A program made the translations under genes and the position numbers. Below, in pieces: positions 1-9,694 of a stretch of 64,000 nt of DNA; the first letter of the stretch is position 1; every line of letters starts with the position of its first letter. Location: contig NZ_OV350343.1 of the NCBI RefSeq assembly GCF_923868895.1, positions 124,001-188,000 of the forward strand. Reading direction: 5' to 3'. Origin of the DNA: Halomonas sp. TD01. Lineage in GTDB: Bacteria; Pseudomonadota; Gammaproteobacteria; Pseudomonadales; Halomonadaceae. The notes under the pieces are model-generated. The model saw only the letters and a list, made by a program, of their open reading frames with translations, had not been told where the DNA came from and did no database searches.

Positions 1-2532
1 AGCCTGTGCAGAGCTGTAACCTGGCGCTGGGTTGCCTTGGAACTGAGCGCCCGCATAAACACCGAAACGGGAGACCACCGATGGGCCAGTTTGGCGTTCA
101 AGCGTTACAAACTCGGAAAGCGGAATACGCTCGCCATTGCCACCGCGCACATAAACACTACTGACATCATCCGGTGTTTTACGGAATTCATCTTCATTCT
201 GTAAATAGACCTGGAAGTTGCGGTTTTGGTAGCTAAAGAAGTTAACAAAACCATTACCAAAGGTATTGGCTAGCGCTGAGTTGATATTTTCAAGAGCAAC
301 GCCATAGCTGAGTGCTTTTTGCTGGTCTATATCCGCACGGTAAGAAGGTACGTTGACATTAAATGTCGTGAATACGCGACTCAGAGCCGGATGCTGGTTA
401 GCTGCCTGCATAATTTGCAATGACGCTTGATAAAGCTCACGCGTGGAAGCACCCTCAAAAGATTGCAAGTAGCCAGTGAAGCCACCCGTTGTCGAGAGTC
501 CCATTATTGGCGGCACGTTAAACGCCATCGCCGAACCACCATCAATGCTCGCGCCCAGCTGCATGATACGGCCTACCAATTCATTCGCGGTTAGATCTCG
601 CTCAGCCCAGGTTTTCATGTTGATAAACATGATGCCACGCGCCGTATTAACCGCGCTCGACAGAATGTCATAACCTGCGACCGCAGAGGAGTACTCAACG
701 CCAGGAATAGCTTCTATCTGTGAACTGAGCTCGGCCATGTAAGCTTGCGTTCGGCTAAGTGACGCGGCATCTGGCAAGGAAACGCTGACCAGCACGATAC
801 CTTGGTCAGTTTCCGGCACTAGCGTGGAAGGCGTATTCGCATAGAGCCAGTAAGAACCAGCCCCCACCGCCACAGTTAGCGCGAGCGCTAACACCCAGAA
901 GCGCACCAACTTTTTCACGAACCACATATAAACGGCGGTAAAGCCAGCGAAGAAGCGGTCAAACAGACGCAGCGGCGTGGTAATCGCACGCCGAAACGCG
1001 GACTGTTTCGTTTTATGCAGGTTATGCTTAATAAAGATAGCCGACAGCGCGGGGGTGAATGTCAGTGCCATCAACGCTGACAGCGCCACCGATATCGCCA
1101 CGGTAATCGCAAACTGCTGATAAATTTGCCCGGTAAAACCACCCAAAAATGCTACCGGCACAAATACCGCCGCCATAATAAGCGACGTGGCAATAACTGG
1201 GCCACCGACCTCTTTCATCGCGCGAATAGTCGCATCACGCACCGAAATATCGTCTTCTTCGCTCAGTACCCGCTCGACGTTCTCGACCACCAGAATCGCA
1301 TCGTCCACTACTATCCCTATCGATAGCACCAGGGCGAAAAGCGTTAGCAGGTTGATTGAGAAGCCAAACAAGTAAAAGCCCGCAAAGGTGCCGATAACCG
1401 ACACCGGCACGACCGACATAGCAATGACCGTAAAGCGCCAGTTCTGCAAGAAGATAAACAGAATAACGATAACGATCAGGAACGCTTCGATGAAGGTCTT
1501 TAGTACCGTTTCTACGGATGCATCAATAAACAGAGTGGTGTCATAAGGCGTTACATACTCAAGCCCTGGCGGGAAACGCCCCGAAAGCTCTTCCATGGTG
1601 GTGCGTACCGCATCTGCAGTTTCCAGCGCGTTTGCACCAGGTTGCTGGTTAATAATAATTGGCGTCATGGTGGCGCCGTTTAAGCGAGCATCCACGCCAT
1701 AGAACGAAGCGCCCAACTCAATACGCGCCACATCCTCTAGCCGCAGCGAAGAGCCGTCCGGGTTGGTGCGCAGGAAGATATTGCGGAAATCATCAGTGCC
1801 CGACAAACGCCCGCCGGCGGTAATCGTATAGGTATAGGCGCGCGGTTCGCTTTGTGGCGTTGCCGCTAAGTTACCCGCAGGAATCTCGGTGTTCTGCGCA
1901 CGAATAGCACTGGCCACTTCACTGGGCGTAAGGTTGTACTGAGCCAGCTTATCGGGATCCATCCACACCCGCATAGCAAACTCACCACCACCCAACACTT
2001 CGGCATTACCTACGCCTGGTACTTGGCGTAGCTCATCCAAGATATTAAGCGTGGCGTAGTTCTGCATGTATATCTTGTTGTAGTCACCGCTAGGTGACGT
2101 CAAGGCAACAAGCATCAAAATAGAGTCAGAGCGTAATTCGACTTTCACCCCTTGAGACTGAACTGCCTCGGGTAGCTGTGAAAGTGCGCCCTGCACTCGG
2201 TTGTTCACGTTGATGGTATTGATATCACCATCCGTGCCGATATTGAACGCCACGCTCAGGCTCATGGTGCCGTTATCAGCACTGTTTGAGGTCATGTACA
2301 GCATGTCCTCAACACCATTGATGGCCTCAGCAAGCGGTGCGGCTACAGTCTGCGCAACTGTTTCAGCATCAGCCCCTGGGAACTGAGCCTGTACCGACAC
2401 CGTGGGAGGTACAACGCTGGGATACTGCTCAATCGGCAGTATTCGCATCGCCATCGTACCTACCAGCGTCAAGATAATCGCCAAAACGGTGGCGAAAATC
2501 GGTCGGCTGATGAAGAAGTTGGAAAAGTTCAT
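1..2532 (-). CDS. RND efflux pump inner-membrane permease, AcrB/HAE1 family (3' end outside window)
   Basis: Proton-driven inner-membrane pump of a tripartite multidrug efflux system. Translating the minus strand from the ATG at 2532 gives 844 codons without a stop, running off the left edge; AcrB relatives are about 1040 residues, so roughly 200 are missing. The start MNFSNFFISRPIFA is typical of the family. The proton-relay segment with adjacent Asp residues (GIVVDDAIVVVEN) and the PAPGYSSAQA loop near the cut end are present. Its ATG shares one base with the adaptor gene's TAA stop (TAATG), so the two are translationally coupled. HAE1 pumps export hydrophobic and amphiphilic drugs; the substrate here cannot be read from sequence. 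Confidence 0.95.
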   Translation of the reverse strand, partial: MNFSNFFISRPIFATVLAIILTLVGTMAMRILPIEQYPSVVPPTVSVQAQFPGADAETVAQTVAAPLAEAINGVEDMLYMTSNSADNGTMSLSVAFNIGTDGDINTINVNNRVQGALSQLPEAVQSQGVKVELRSDSILMLVALTSPSGDYNKIYMQNYATLNILDELRQVPGVGNAEVLGGGEFAMRVWMDPDKLAQYNLTPSEVASAIRAQNTEIPAGNLAATPQSEPRAYTYTITAGGRLSGTDDFRNIFLRTNPDGSSLRLEDVARIELGASFYGVDARLNGATMTPIIINQQPGANALETADAVRTTMEELSGRFPPGLEYVTPYDTTLFIDASVETVLKTFIEAFLIVIVILFIFLQNWRFTVIAMSVVPVSVIGTFAGFYLFGFSINLLTLFALVLSIGIVVDDAILVVENVERVLSEEDDISVRDATIRAMKEVGGPVIATSLIMAAVFVPVAFLGGFTGQIYQQFAITVAISVALSALMALTFTPALSAIFIKHNLHKTKQSAFRRAITTPLRLFDRFFAGFTAVYMWFVKKLVRFWVLALALTVAVGAGSYWLYANTPSTLVPETDQGIVLVSVSLPDAASLSRTQAYMAELSSQIEAIPGVEYSSAVAGYDILSSAVNTARGIMFINMKTWAERDLTANELVGRIMQLGASIDGGSAMAFNVPPIMGLSTTGGFTGYLQSFEGASTRELYQASLQIMQAANQHPALSRVFTTFNVNVPSYRADIDQQKALSYGVALENINSALANTFGNGFVNFFSYQNRNFQVYLQNEDEFRKTPDDVSSVYVRGGNGERIPLSEFVTLERQTGPSVVSRFGVYAGAQFQGNPAPGYSSAQA

Positions 2533-3800
2533 TATTGCGCGCCCTCTTCCCCTTCAGCGGGCTGTGCGTCAGCCGCCCCCTCCTGCATTGCCTCAGCCTC
2601 CTGGGCTTCTTGCTGGGCGTCTTCCTGCTCAGCTTCTTCGACGATAGCGGCAGCGTTACCTTCAAACGGCTGGGGGTCAATTACCCTGCCTGGCTCCAGG
2701 CCAGCGGGGTCGCCTACGATGACGCGCTCACCAGCGGTAAGGCCATCACGAATGATTTGCCATGGACCAGCCACTTCACCGAGCTGAACCGTGCGCTCGC
2801 GGGCTTTGTTTTCATCATCAACAATAAAGACCTGTGGCCCCATTAACCCCTGAGTAACGGCAATTTCTGGTACGGCCAGCACATCGAAACGCTTCAAGCC
2901 TTCAATCCGCACCCGTACAAACTGACCAGGCAATACAGCGCCATCGGGGTTTGCGAACGTTGCTGACGCTTGTACCGTGCTGGTGCCGGTATCAACACGA
3001 GAACCAAGGAAGTCCAGGCGGCCTTCAAGGTCAGTGCTGTCGCTGCCACTTTGTCCTGGCACGCTCAAACGCGCGGTGATATCTGATGCGCTACCGCTCT
3101 CACCCAGTTGACGACGCAGCTCAAAGGCATCGCGCTGAGGTAGTTGAAAACGTACTTCAAGGGGATCAAGCGGCGTGATAGTGGCCAGCTCAGTTCCTGG
3201 CGTTACCAAATTACCAACGTTTATCTGGCTTAAGCTGATCATGCCAGACACGGGTGCCGTAACGTTTGAGTACCCTAAATCAATATTAGCGCTGGTTAAC
3301 GCCGCATCTGCTTGAGCAACGCTGGCTTGGGCAACCCGCTGATCAGCCAGTGCTTGGTCATACTGTTGACGGCTCACCGAGTTTTGGCTCAACAACTGCT
3401 CAAAACGCTGCGCATCGCGCTGGGCACGAGCAAGTTCAGCGCGCGCACTTTGCAAGTCGGCTTCACGCTGATTAACCGTTGCTTGGTAGAGATCTGGCTC
3501 AATGGTATAGAGCCGATCACCCTGCTCTACCAACTGTCCTGGCTCAAAATGGCGCTCTTCAAGAAACCCATTTACCCGCGCCACAAGCGTGACCTCACTG
3601 TCGCTGCGCAGCAGTGATGGGTAAGATTTATCCAGCGGGATATCCTGGCGGGCTATTTCGGCTACTTCTACAGCATGAGGCGGAGCTTCCTGCTGCCCGG
3701 CCTGCTGTTCCTGAGGCTGCTCCTGGCCGCATGCGGCTAGCGCCAATGCAGCTATCAGCGTCACTAGACTCGCTCGACCTGAGTGAATCGTCTTCTTCAT
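2532..3800 (-). CDS. RND efflux periplasmic adaptor (membrane fusion) lipoprotein, AcrA/MexA family
   Basis: Adaptor that links the RND pump to the TolC channel. I chose the ATG at 3800 because the protein then starts MKKTIHSGRASL and has a lipoprotein signal ending LALAAC-G; in-frame ATGs at 3815 and 3830 would only add residues before it. After the lipid-anchored Cys come the barrel-sandwich half, a long alpha-helical hairpin rich in Gln/Ala/Arg (about residues 80-150), the second lipoyl half, and a beta-barrel region. The last 45 or so residues form an acidic Glu/Gln/Ala tail that is unusual for AcrA-like proteins. It sits between the TolC gene (92 nt upstream) and the pump gene (1-nt overlap). 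Confidence 0.93.
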   Translation of the reverse strand: MKKTIHSGRASLVTLIAALALAACGQEQPQEQQAGQQEAPPHAVEVAEIARQDIPLDKSYPSLLRSDSEVTLVARVNGFLEERHFEPGQLVEQGDRLYTIEPDLYQATVNQREADLQSARAELARAQRDAQRFEQLLSQNSVSRQQYDQALADQRVAQASVAQADAALTSANIDLGYSNVTAPVSGMISLSQINVGNLVTPGTELATITPLDPLEVRFQLPQRDAFELRRQLGESGSASDITARLSVPGQSGSDSTDLEGRLDFLGSRVDTGTSTVQASATFANPDGAVLPGQFVRVRIEGLKRFDVLAVPEIAVTQGLMGPQVFIVDDENKARERTVQLGEVAGPWQIIRDGLTAGERVIVGDPAGLEPGRVIDPQPFEGNAAAIVEEAEQEDAQQEAQEAEAMQEGAADAQPAEGEEGAQ

Positions 3801-3892
3801 ACGTCGGTTTCCCATTAATCTTTTCAACATTGACGGATAGCAGCACTGCGCTTGATTGGTTTAACGTGTTAGAAAACTAACGACTCGCTAGC

Positions 3893-5368
3893 TTACGCAC
3901 CCGGTGTAGGGGGAGCGCCAATATCCATAGCCCGCTGGTAGGCGTCAGGTTCGCCACTTTCAGGAAGCGTGAAGTTCACCTCATCACCCGTTAGCCACGC
4001 ATTGACTTCTTCAATCGCCGCAACGTCTAGCAAGCCGGCCTGTTGACGCAGTGACAGCAGATTCACCACATAGTCATAACGCGCTTCAGCATAGTTAGCG
4101 ATGGCGTTGTAAAGGTTTTGCTCAGCGTTCAACACGTCCACGATATTACGCGTGCCTACTTCATAACCGGCGCGCGTAGCTTCCAAAGCGCTGCGGTTAG
4201 AGACGATTGCCTGCTGACGAGCATCAACGGTATCGACGTTGTTGCTGACCTGGGTATAGAGCGAACGCACCTGCTGAATGGTGGTACGGCGCTGAGACTC
4301 GAAATCGTATTGGCTACTTTCGAGCTGGAAAGTGCCTTGGCGAATACGAGCACTGGTACTGCCACCGGTATAAATAGGCAAGTTCGCCGAAACGCCCACT
4401 TGACTTGACGTGTTGTAACCACTAACCAGATCACTGTCGCTGTCCGAGTACTGGTAGTTAGCAAATGCCTGCACCGTCGGCATGCGTCCGGCACGCGCCA
4501 GCTCAACGCCTACGCGGGAAAGCTCAATGCCCGCCTGCTGCGCCAATACCTGCGGATTACGCTCAATTGCTTGTTCTACCCAATAGTTACGATCCGTGGG
4601 GGTTGGCAGGGCAATCGGCATACCGTCGCCCAATGCATCAATACTGGCGTAACGCTGCCCCGTCAGCTGTTCAAGCACCTCAAATGCGACCTGAAGATTA
4701 CTTTCTCCGGCGATGCGATCAGCGCGGGATTGATCAAAACTCGCTCGCGCTTCCTCTACTTCAGTAATCGCTATGAGGCCAACTTCAAACTGCTCTTGGG
4801 CCTGCTCAAGCTGGCGGCCAATCGCCCGTTCTTGGGCTAAGCGCGCCTCGAGGACTTCATGGGCACGCAAAATATCGAAATAAGCGGTAGCAACATCAAT
4901 CAATAATTGCTGCTCAGTAGCGGCCAATAGGTACACTTGTTGATCAATCTGACGCTCAGCCTGATTCACTTCCTGACGCGTGACGGCATTAAATAGTGCC
5001 TGGGTCGCCTCAAGGCTTAACGACACCGTATTGTAACGATCATCGCCACCCCCCTCTCCACCTGCATTAGAAGCAGCACCAGCACTCTGCCCCCCTCTTG
5101 AGGAGGACTGGCTTTCGTACTGCTGGTTATGTGCGACGTTACCGGAAGCATTTACCTGGGGTAGTAATGCACCACTTGCCACGTCGCTTGCCGCTTCAAC
5201 ACTTGAAAACTCAGCACGTGCAGAGGCCAAGGCAGCATTATTGTTAAGCGCGTCGCGGGTGATATTAATCAAATCTGCCGCTTGTGCAGGCAGTATGAAA
5301 GAAGATGTCAGCACTGCTAATAGCAGGGGACGAAAAGGGGCATTGACTGCCCAGTGTGCCAGTCGCAT
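3893..5368 (-). CDS. TolC family outer-membrane efflux channel
   Basis: Outer-membrane channel of the efflux system, about 491 residues. The ATG at 5368 was chosen over upstream in-frame codons because it has an AGAGG ribosome site and begins a clean Sec signal peptide (MRLAHWAVNA... ending PAQA-AD). The mature part carries two repeated helical halves with long Ala/Gln/Glu coiled coils, as in TolC. A Gly/Ser-rich insert near residues 85-105 (in the first half) probably lies in an extracellular loop. It is the first gene of the operon, so the order is channel, adaptor, pump; acrAB-type and mexAB-oprM-type operons usually start with the adaptor. Whether it also serves type I secretion is unknown. 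Confidence 0.93.
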   Translation of the reverse strand: MRLAHWAVNAPFRPLLLAVLTSSFILPAQAADLINITRDALNNNAALASARAEFSSVEAASDVASGALLPQVNASGNVAHNQQYESQSSSRGGQSAGAASNAGGEGGGDDRYNTVSLSLEATQALFNAVTRQEVNQAERQIDQQVYLLAATEQQLLIDVATAYFDILRAHEVLEARLAQERAIGRQLEQAQEQFEVGLIAITEVEEARASFDQSRADRIAGESNLQVAFEVLEQLTGQRYASIDALGDGMPIALPTPTDRNYWVEQAIERNPQVLAQQAGIELSRVGVELARAGRMPTVQAFANYQYSDSDSDLVSGYNTSSQVGVSANLPIYTGGSTSARIRQGTFQLESSQYDFESQRRTTIQQVRSLYTQVSNNVDTVDARQQAIVSNRSALEATRAGYEVGTRNIVDVLNAEQNLYNAIANYAEARYDYVVNLLSLRQQAGLLDVAAIEEVNAWLTGDEVNFTLPESGEPDAYQRAMDIGAPPTPGA

Positions 5369-5428
5369 GGGATTGCCTCTAGGTGTCAACGTAGGGTGGC
5401 GATAATGATAGCCATTCTGAAAGGTGGC

Positions 5429-5452
5429 ATTATAGTTACATTCATGTATGTA
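5429..5452 (-). promoter_or_regulatory. Promoter -10 box with TetR/AcrR-like operator before the efflux operon
   Basis: On the minus strand a perfect TATAAT lies at 5434-5429, about 60 nt before the TolC start codon. Directly upstream, 5437-5452 is a 16-bp near-palindrome (14 of 16 positions symmetric) reading TACATACATGAATGTA on the minus strand. The half site resembles the AcrR operator of E. coli as I remember it. It would cover the -10/-35 spacer, where a repressor blocks RNA polymerase. No good -35 hexamer is visible. Confidence 0.5.
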
Positions 5453-5748
5453 TGCTAGGCTTGAACTTAACCTAAATATATGAACAGCGTCACATATAAA
5501 TAGCCGCACTGCGCAAGACTCTCTCTTACCTTAGTTCAAAGCCCCATGAGCATGCAGTTTTTTAGCGCTCCTTTTGCTCACTCGAATATTAAGTGAACTG
5601 TGTTACAGCTAATGTAATAACACGCTAACTCAAGTGAGCGTTTGAGTCTCTCAACAACATGCGACAGTGATTGGCAATCCAAACAGATAGCTAATAAAGC
5701 GAGAAAAGCAGCACCATCACCACTATTGCTCCGTCAAACGCTGACACA
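5453..5748. other. Non-coding stretch between fructosamine-kinase-like gene and efflux promoter
   Basis: About 300 nt without a convincing gene. The only structure I see is a weak dyad with TGTTA/TAACA arms at 5601-5622. No strong terminator follows the kinase-like gene that ends at 5749, so read-through towards the efflux operon cannot be excluded. Confidence 0.5.
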
Positions 5749-6594
5749 TTAATCCTCAAAATTTTCCAACGTGGCCACACAACGTTCAACGGCGCTGCGA
5801 TACCCTGAACCAAATAACAGCAGATGATTAAGCAACGGATAAAGCTGAAACAGCGCTTCTCGTCTTGGCCAGTCGGCTGGCTTATCGCCGTCCCAGTAAG
5901 CATCGAAAAAAGGCGCACCTGTCGCCCCAAACAGGGTCAGCATGGCTAGGTCAACGTCGGGATAATGGCGATAAACAGCAGGGTCGATTAGTGCAGGCCC
6001 TCTAGTGGTCGTCAGCACATTGCCCGACCATAGGTCTCCATGAATAAGAGTGGCAGGCGAATCTGGCAGCCATGTTTCTAGCTGGCCTGCTTGGCGCTCA
6101 ATACGGCTGCGTAACGCGGCATCCAGCAGGCCCTGCTGATAGCACGCTTGGCTCAGAGGCAGCAGACGCCGTTCGCGCTGAAACGCCCGGCCATCTGTCA
6201 GCGGGGAATTAGATTGGGGCGTACGTCCGCACGCATTGTTCTGATGCCAGCCATGGGCATCACCTATCACGCCATGCAGCTCACGTAGCCCCTCGCCCAA
6301 GGCAGCGCTACTGCGGGCGTTTGCGGGTTTGGTGTCGAGCGACTCAATCACCAGCCAGCCCATCGACTCCCCCAGCACCTCGGGTATCACTAGTGAAGTA
6401 CCCGCTCCTTTTAGTGTGCGAAGCCCTTCTGCTTCTCCAAGTAGTCGCGCTGAATCATCGTGTTTAATAACGACTTGCCCTTGGCGGGTAGTTAAGGCGT
6501 AAACAGCGGCTATATCACCACCACTGAGTGGCTGAAGTTTATCAGTGGGGATTAACCCTAGCGTATCTAGCAGATCGCGCAAGATGGTATCCAT
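5749..6594 (-). CDS. Fructosamine kinase family protein (FN3K-related)
   Basis: Predicted small-molecule or protein kinase of the fructosamine/ketosamine-3-kinase family, 281 residues, the usual length. The aminoglycoside-phosphotransferase-like active site is clear: LIHGDLWSGN (catalytic loop Asp and Asn) followed by LIDPAVYRHYPDVDLAM (metal-binding Asp), plus an N-terminal SGGDIAAVY nucleotide loop and a Lys in VVIKHDD. Family members phosphorylate sugar adducts on lysines, leading to deglycation. The gene lies 91 nt after the xylulokinase gene on the same strand, so it may be the last gene of the polyol operon, whose product fructose is a glycating sugar; that link is inference. Confidence 0.88.
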   Translation of the reverse strand: MDTILRDLLDTLGLIPTDKLQPLSGGDIAAVYALTTRQGQVVIKHDDSARLLGEAEGLRTLKGAGTSLVIPEVLGESMGWLVIESLDTKPANARSSAALGEGLRELHGVIGDAHGWHQNNACGRTPQSNSPLTDGRAFQRERRLLPLSQACYQQGLLDAALRSRIERQAGQLETWLPDSPATLIHGDLWSGNVLTTTRGPALIDPAVYRHYPDVDLAMLTLFGATGAPFFDAYWDGDKPADWPRREALFQLYPLLNHLLLFGSGYRSAVERCVATLENFED

Positions 6595-6685
6595 GACTCT
6601 CTCCGCTCAAGCGTCGCGTATACTCTCTGTATCTCTCCTTAAACGGTACAAGGCAAAGCAATACCTTTCTAGGCAGTCCGCATTA

Positions 6686-8170
6686 TTAAATACCATGACG
6701 CTGAGCAAGCGCCTCGCGATAACGCTGATAAATCACTTCATAAGCAGTAACACGGCCAGCATCAGGGTCCGCAAGGGAAGCGGTATTAAGGTGCACCAAG
6801 CGCTCACAAAGCGATGCCAAAGTAACGCCTTCCTGATGTAAATCGCACCAAGCCGCCTGAATGGCAGCACCTAGTGCAGCAGCGTCGGTGATTTCTGGGC
6901 AAATTACCTGGGTATTAGTAATGTCAGCCACCATTTGCCGCCAAACTGGGCTCTTGGCACCGCCGCCAATCAGCCTAATCTGACTGGTGCCTGCAGCTAG
7001 CTCACCTAATAGTTCCAAACCATAGCGCAGGCCAAAGGTAGCGCCTTCCATCACCCCTCGGCAGAGGTTAGCTTGAGTCATATTAAGGCTGGTCAAGCCA
7101 AGGAAGTCGCCAGTTGCATTGGGCAGCATCGGCACCCGTTCGCCGTTAAAAAACGGCAGTACGGTAATACCTTCCGCCCCAACTGGGGCACTCGCTATTT
7201 GCTTACCAAACGCGGTTAAGTCCAACCCAAACAGTTCGCGCACCTTAGTCGTGGCGGACGTAACATTCATCGTACAAATAAGCGGCAGCCAACCACCATG
7301 GCTGGCACAAAAATTGGCCACCATGGCACTGTCGCACACCACCGAATCAGGTGAGTAGGCGCACACCGTGCCGGACGTACCTAAACTAAGCGTCACCAGC
7401 CCCTGAGTAATATTACCGGTGCCAATTGCGCCCATCATGTTGTCGCCGCCGCCAGAAGACACCACCACATCATCATGAAGCCCTAGCTCTTGCGCCACTA
7501 GCGGGCATACTCGCCCTGCTGGCTCATGCGCCTGGATAAGGCGAGGCAGCACACGATCAGGGTCAAGTTCCGGCGCAATGGCTGCAAATACCTCTTTCTG
7601 CCAGCATTGGGCACGCGTATCGAAATAACCGGTGCCCGACGCATCTCCCGCCTCAGTGACTCGCTCACCAGTCAGCCAGAAGTTGAGGTAGTCGTGGGGC
7701 AGTAGCAGAGTGGCTATACGCTGGTAGGCATCAGGGTGGTTTTCGCGCAGCCACGCCACTTTAGACGCGGTATAGCCGGTTTGTAATACCAGACCAAGCT
7801 TCTCCAGGCAGCCCGCTTCGCCTCCAAGCCGAGCCACTAAATCGTTATTTTGAGTACTAGTTTCGGTATCGCACCACAGTTTGGCGGGATACACCGGCAC
7901 GCCATCTGCATCCAGTGCCACCATGCCGTGCTGCTGTCCGGAAACGCCTATCCCCCGCACCTGCTTGGTATCAATACCAGAACGCTCAATCGCTTGAAAA
8001 AAAGCCCCTTTGAGCGCTGCCAGCCACTCTGCTGGTGCCTGCTCCCGGCGGCCATGCTCTCCCTCGTCTAGGCCATGGGAACGACTGCCTTCACCCAGGA
8101 TCACACCGCGCTCCACATCGACTACCACGACTTTAGTACTCTGCGTACCGCAATCTACCCCGATATACAT
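6686..8170 (-). CDS. xylB: Xylulokinase
   Basis: FGGY-family sugar kinase that phosphorylates D-xylulose with ATP, feeding the pentose phosphate pathway; about 494 residues as expected. The N-terminal phosphate loop GVDCGTQSTK and the C-terminal IGGGAKSPVWRQMVADI adenosine motif are both present, with the conserved Asp in SGGGDN. The ATG at 8170 is preferred to the GTG at 8173: AAAGGA lies 8 nt before it, and it overlaps the preceding gene's TGA by one base. D-xylulose would come from D-arabinitol (mannitol-type dehydrogenase) or xylitol oxidation by the dehydrogenases just upstream in the operon. Confidence 0.93.
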   Translation of the reverse strand: MYIGVDCGTQSTKVVVVDVERGVILGEGSRSHGLDEGEHGRREQAPAEWLAALKGAFFQAIERSGIDTKQVRGIGVSGQQHGMVALDADGVPVYPAKLWCDTETSTQNNDLVARLGGEAGCLEKLGLVLQTGYTASKVAWLRENHPDAYQRIATLLLPHDYLNFWLTGERVTEAGDASGTGYFDTRAQCWQKEVFAAIAPELDPDRVLPRLIQAHEPAGRVCPLVAQELGLHDDVVVSSGGGDNMMGAIGTGNITQGLVTLSLGTSGTVCAYSPDSVVCDSAMVANFCASHGGWLPLICTMNVTSATTKVRELFGLDLTAFGKQIASAPVGAEGITVLPFFNGERVPMLPNATGDFLGLTSLNMTQANLCRGVMEGATFGLRYGLELLGELAAGTSQIRLIGGGAKSPVWRQMVADITNTQVICPEITDAAALGAAIQAAWCDLHQEGVTLASLCERLVHLNTASLADPDAGRVTAYEVIYQRYREALAQRHGI

Positions 8171-9657
8171 CACAACGTTCCTTTGGACGCGACCAGAGTC
8201 TCAAGAGTAGCCCGTGCTCCCCGTTCATGCAGCGACGTCAATATCTTTAGATAAGCATGTAGAAAGCGAGGCTGGTCAGCCAAGTCGCCAAACAGCTCGC
8301 GGTTCTCGACAAACGCAGCGGGGTTCTTGCGGTTGTTGGTGGCAATAGCCATCAATGGTTCACGCAGGCGATCCACAATATCGATAGCCTCTCCCTGCTC
8401 ATCGACGCCTTCAACATAACGTGCCCAACTGGCGACCACGGCGGCGCTGCGCTCAATCTCACCTCCTTGGGCGAGCTGCTGGCGAATGACAGGCACGAGC
8501 CATTTGGGGATGCGATCAGAGCTTTCAGCACATAGTCGTACCAGAGTGTCTTTAATTTGCGGGTTGGCGAAGCGTTCAATCAGGGTCAGCCGATAGGTTT
8601 CTAAATCCACCCCTGGCACTGGTGCCAGCGTAGGCGTGCCCTCTTCACGCATGTAGCTCAGCAAAAACTCAACAAACAGCGGGTCTTGGCACACTTCATG
8701 GGCGTAACGGTAGCCTGCTAAGTAGCCGAAATAAGCAAGCGCCTGATGGCTGGCATTGAGCAGTCGTAGCTTCATCAGCTCATAAGGCTCTACATCATCG
8801 ACAAGTTGAACGCCTACTTTCTCAAGCGCTGGGCGACCCAAAGGAAAGTGATCTTCCAACACCCATTGGGTAAATGGCTCACATACCACTGGCCAAGCAT
8901 CCTCAATATCAAACCGCTGGGCCAGCTCGTCGATATCCACGGGCGCTGTCACTGGCGTGATGCGATCCACCATGGCATTGGGAAACGCCACTTCGGCAGC
9001 TAGCCAGTCGCCAAGTCCCGCGCTGCGGGCACGGGCGTAGGCACTGAACATGCGCTTAGCCACGTCACCGTTACCTTGAATATTGTCGCAGGACATCACC
9101 GTAAAAGGTGCAATGCCCCGTGCCCGGCGGCGAACCAGAGCTTCCACCACTAAGCCAAAGCTGGTGGAAGGCTGCTCGGGGTGGGCAAGGTCGTCACGCA
9201 CCAGTGGAGAATCCAGATTGAATTCTCCGGTCACCGGATGGAAGTTGTAGCCCCCCTCCGTCACGGTGAGCGACACAATCTTGATGGCGGGATCGGCCAT
9301 TTTTTCGATCACTGCTTCGGGGTCTTCTGGCGCAAACAGGTAATCCACCATACTGCCGATCACACGGGGCTGATACTCGCCGTCGGGGTGCTTCACCACG
9401 AGCGTATAAAGGTAGTCTTGCGCAGCCAGGGCCTTCTGCATACGCTTATCGTCAGGCATTACTCCCACTCCCACAATGCCCCATTCAAACGCCTCCCCCT
9501 GGTTCATTAGCGCGTCAAGGTACATCGCTTGATGGGCACGATGAAAACCACCGACGCCAATATGCACGATGCCTGGCGTCACGGACTGCCGATCATAAGA
9601 AGGCGTCTCAACCGCCGCGCTGAGGGCACCCATGTTGTGATTATTAAGCTGGGTCAT
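8170..9657 (-). CDS. Mannitol 2-dehydrogenase / polyol dehydrogenase (long-chain PSLDR family)
   Basis: NAD-dependent oxidation of mannitol to fructose, and in relatives of D-arabinitol to xylulose or sorbitol to fructose. The family signature is visible: an N-terminal GVGGFHRAHQA Rossmann motif and the catalytic K-x4-N-x3-H pattern in MKLRLLNASHQALAY. The ATG at 9657 has GGAG 8 nt upstream; an in-frame ATG at 9675 lacks a ribosome site. Length about 495 residues, normal. It precedes xylB with a one-base overlap, as in the mtl operon of Pseudomonas fluorescens and the smo/mtl operon of Rhodobacter sphaeroides. Substrate preference among mannitol, arabinitol and sorbitol is not decidable here. 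Confidence 0.92.
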   Translation of the reverse strand: MTQLNNHNMGALSAAVETPSYDRQSVTPGIVHIGVGGFHRAHQAMYLDALMNQGEAFEWGIVGVGVMPDDKRMQKALAAQDYLYTLVVKHPDGEYQPRVIGSMVDYLFAPEDPEAVIEKMADPAIKIVSLTVTEGGYNFHPVTGEFNLDSPLVRDDLAHPEQPSTSFGLVVEALVRRRARGIAPFTVMSCDNIQGNGDVAKRMFSAYARARSAGLGDWLAAEVAFPNAMVDRITPVTAPVDIDELAQRFDIEDAWPVVCEPFTQWVLEDHFPLGRPALEKVGVQLVDDVEPYELMKLRLLNASHQALAYFGYLAGYRYAHEVCQDPLFVEFLLSYMREEGTPTLAPVPGVDLETYRLTLIERFANPQIKDTLVRLCAESSDRIPKWLVPVIRQQLAQGGEIERSAAVVASWARYVEGVDEQGEAIDIVDRLREPLMAIATNNRKNPAAFVENRELFGDLADQPRFLHAYLKILTSLHERGARATLETLVASKGTL

Positions 9658-9694
9658 CGTCACTCTCCGGGTCATTTGTTAGGCACGCCGCGTC

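Noticed and set aside
8173..8173. GTG start for xylB
   Set aside because: The ATG at 8170 has better ribosome-site spacing and gives the family's typical start.
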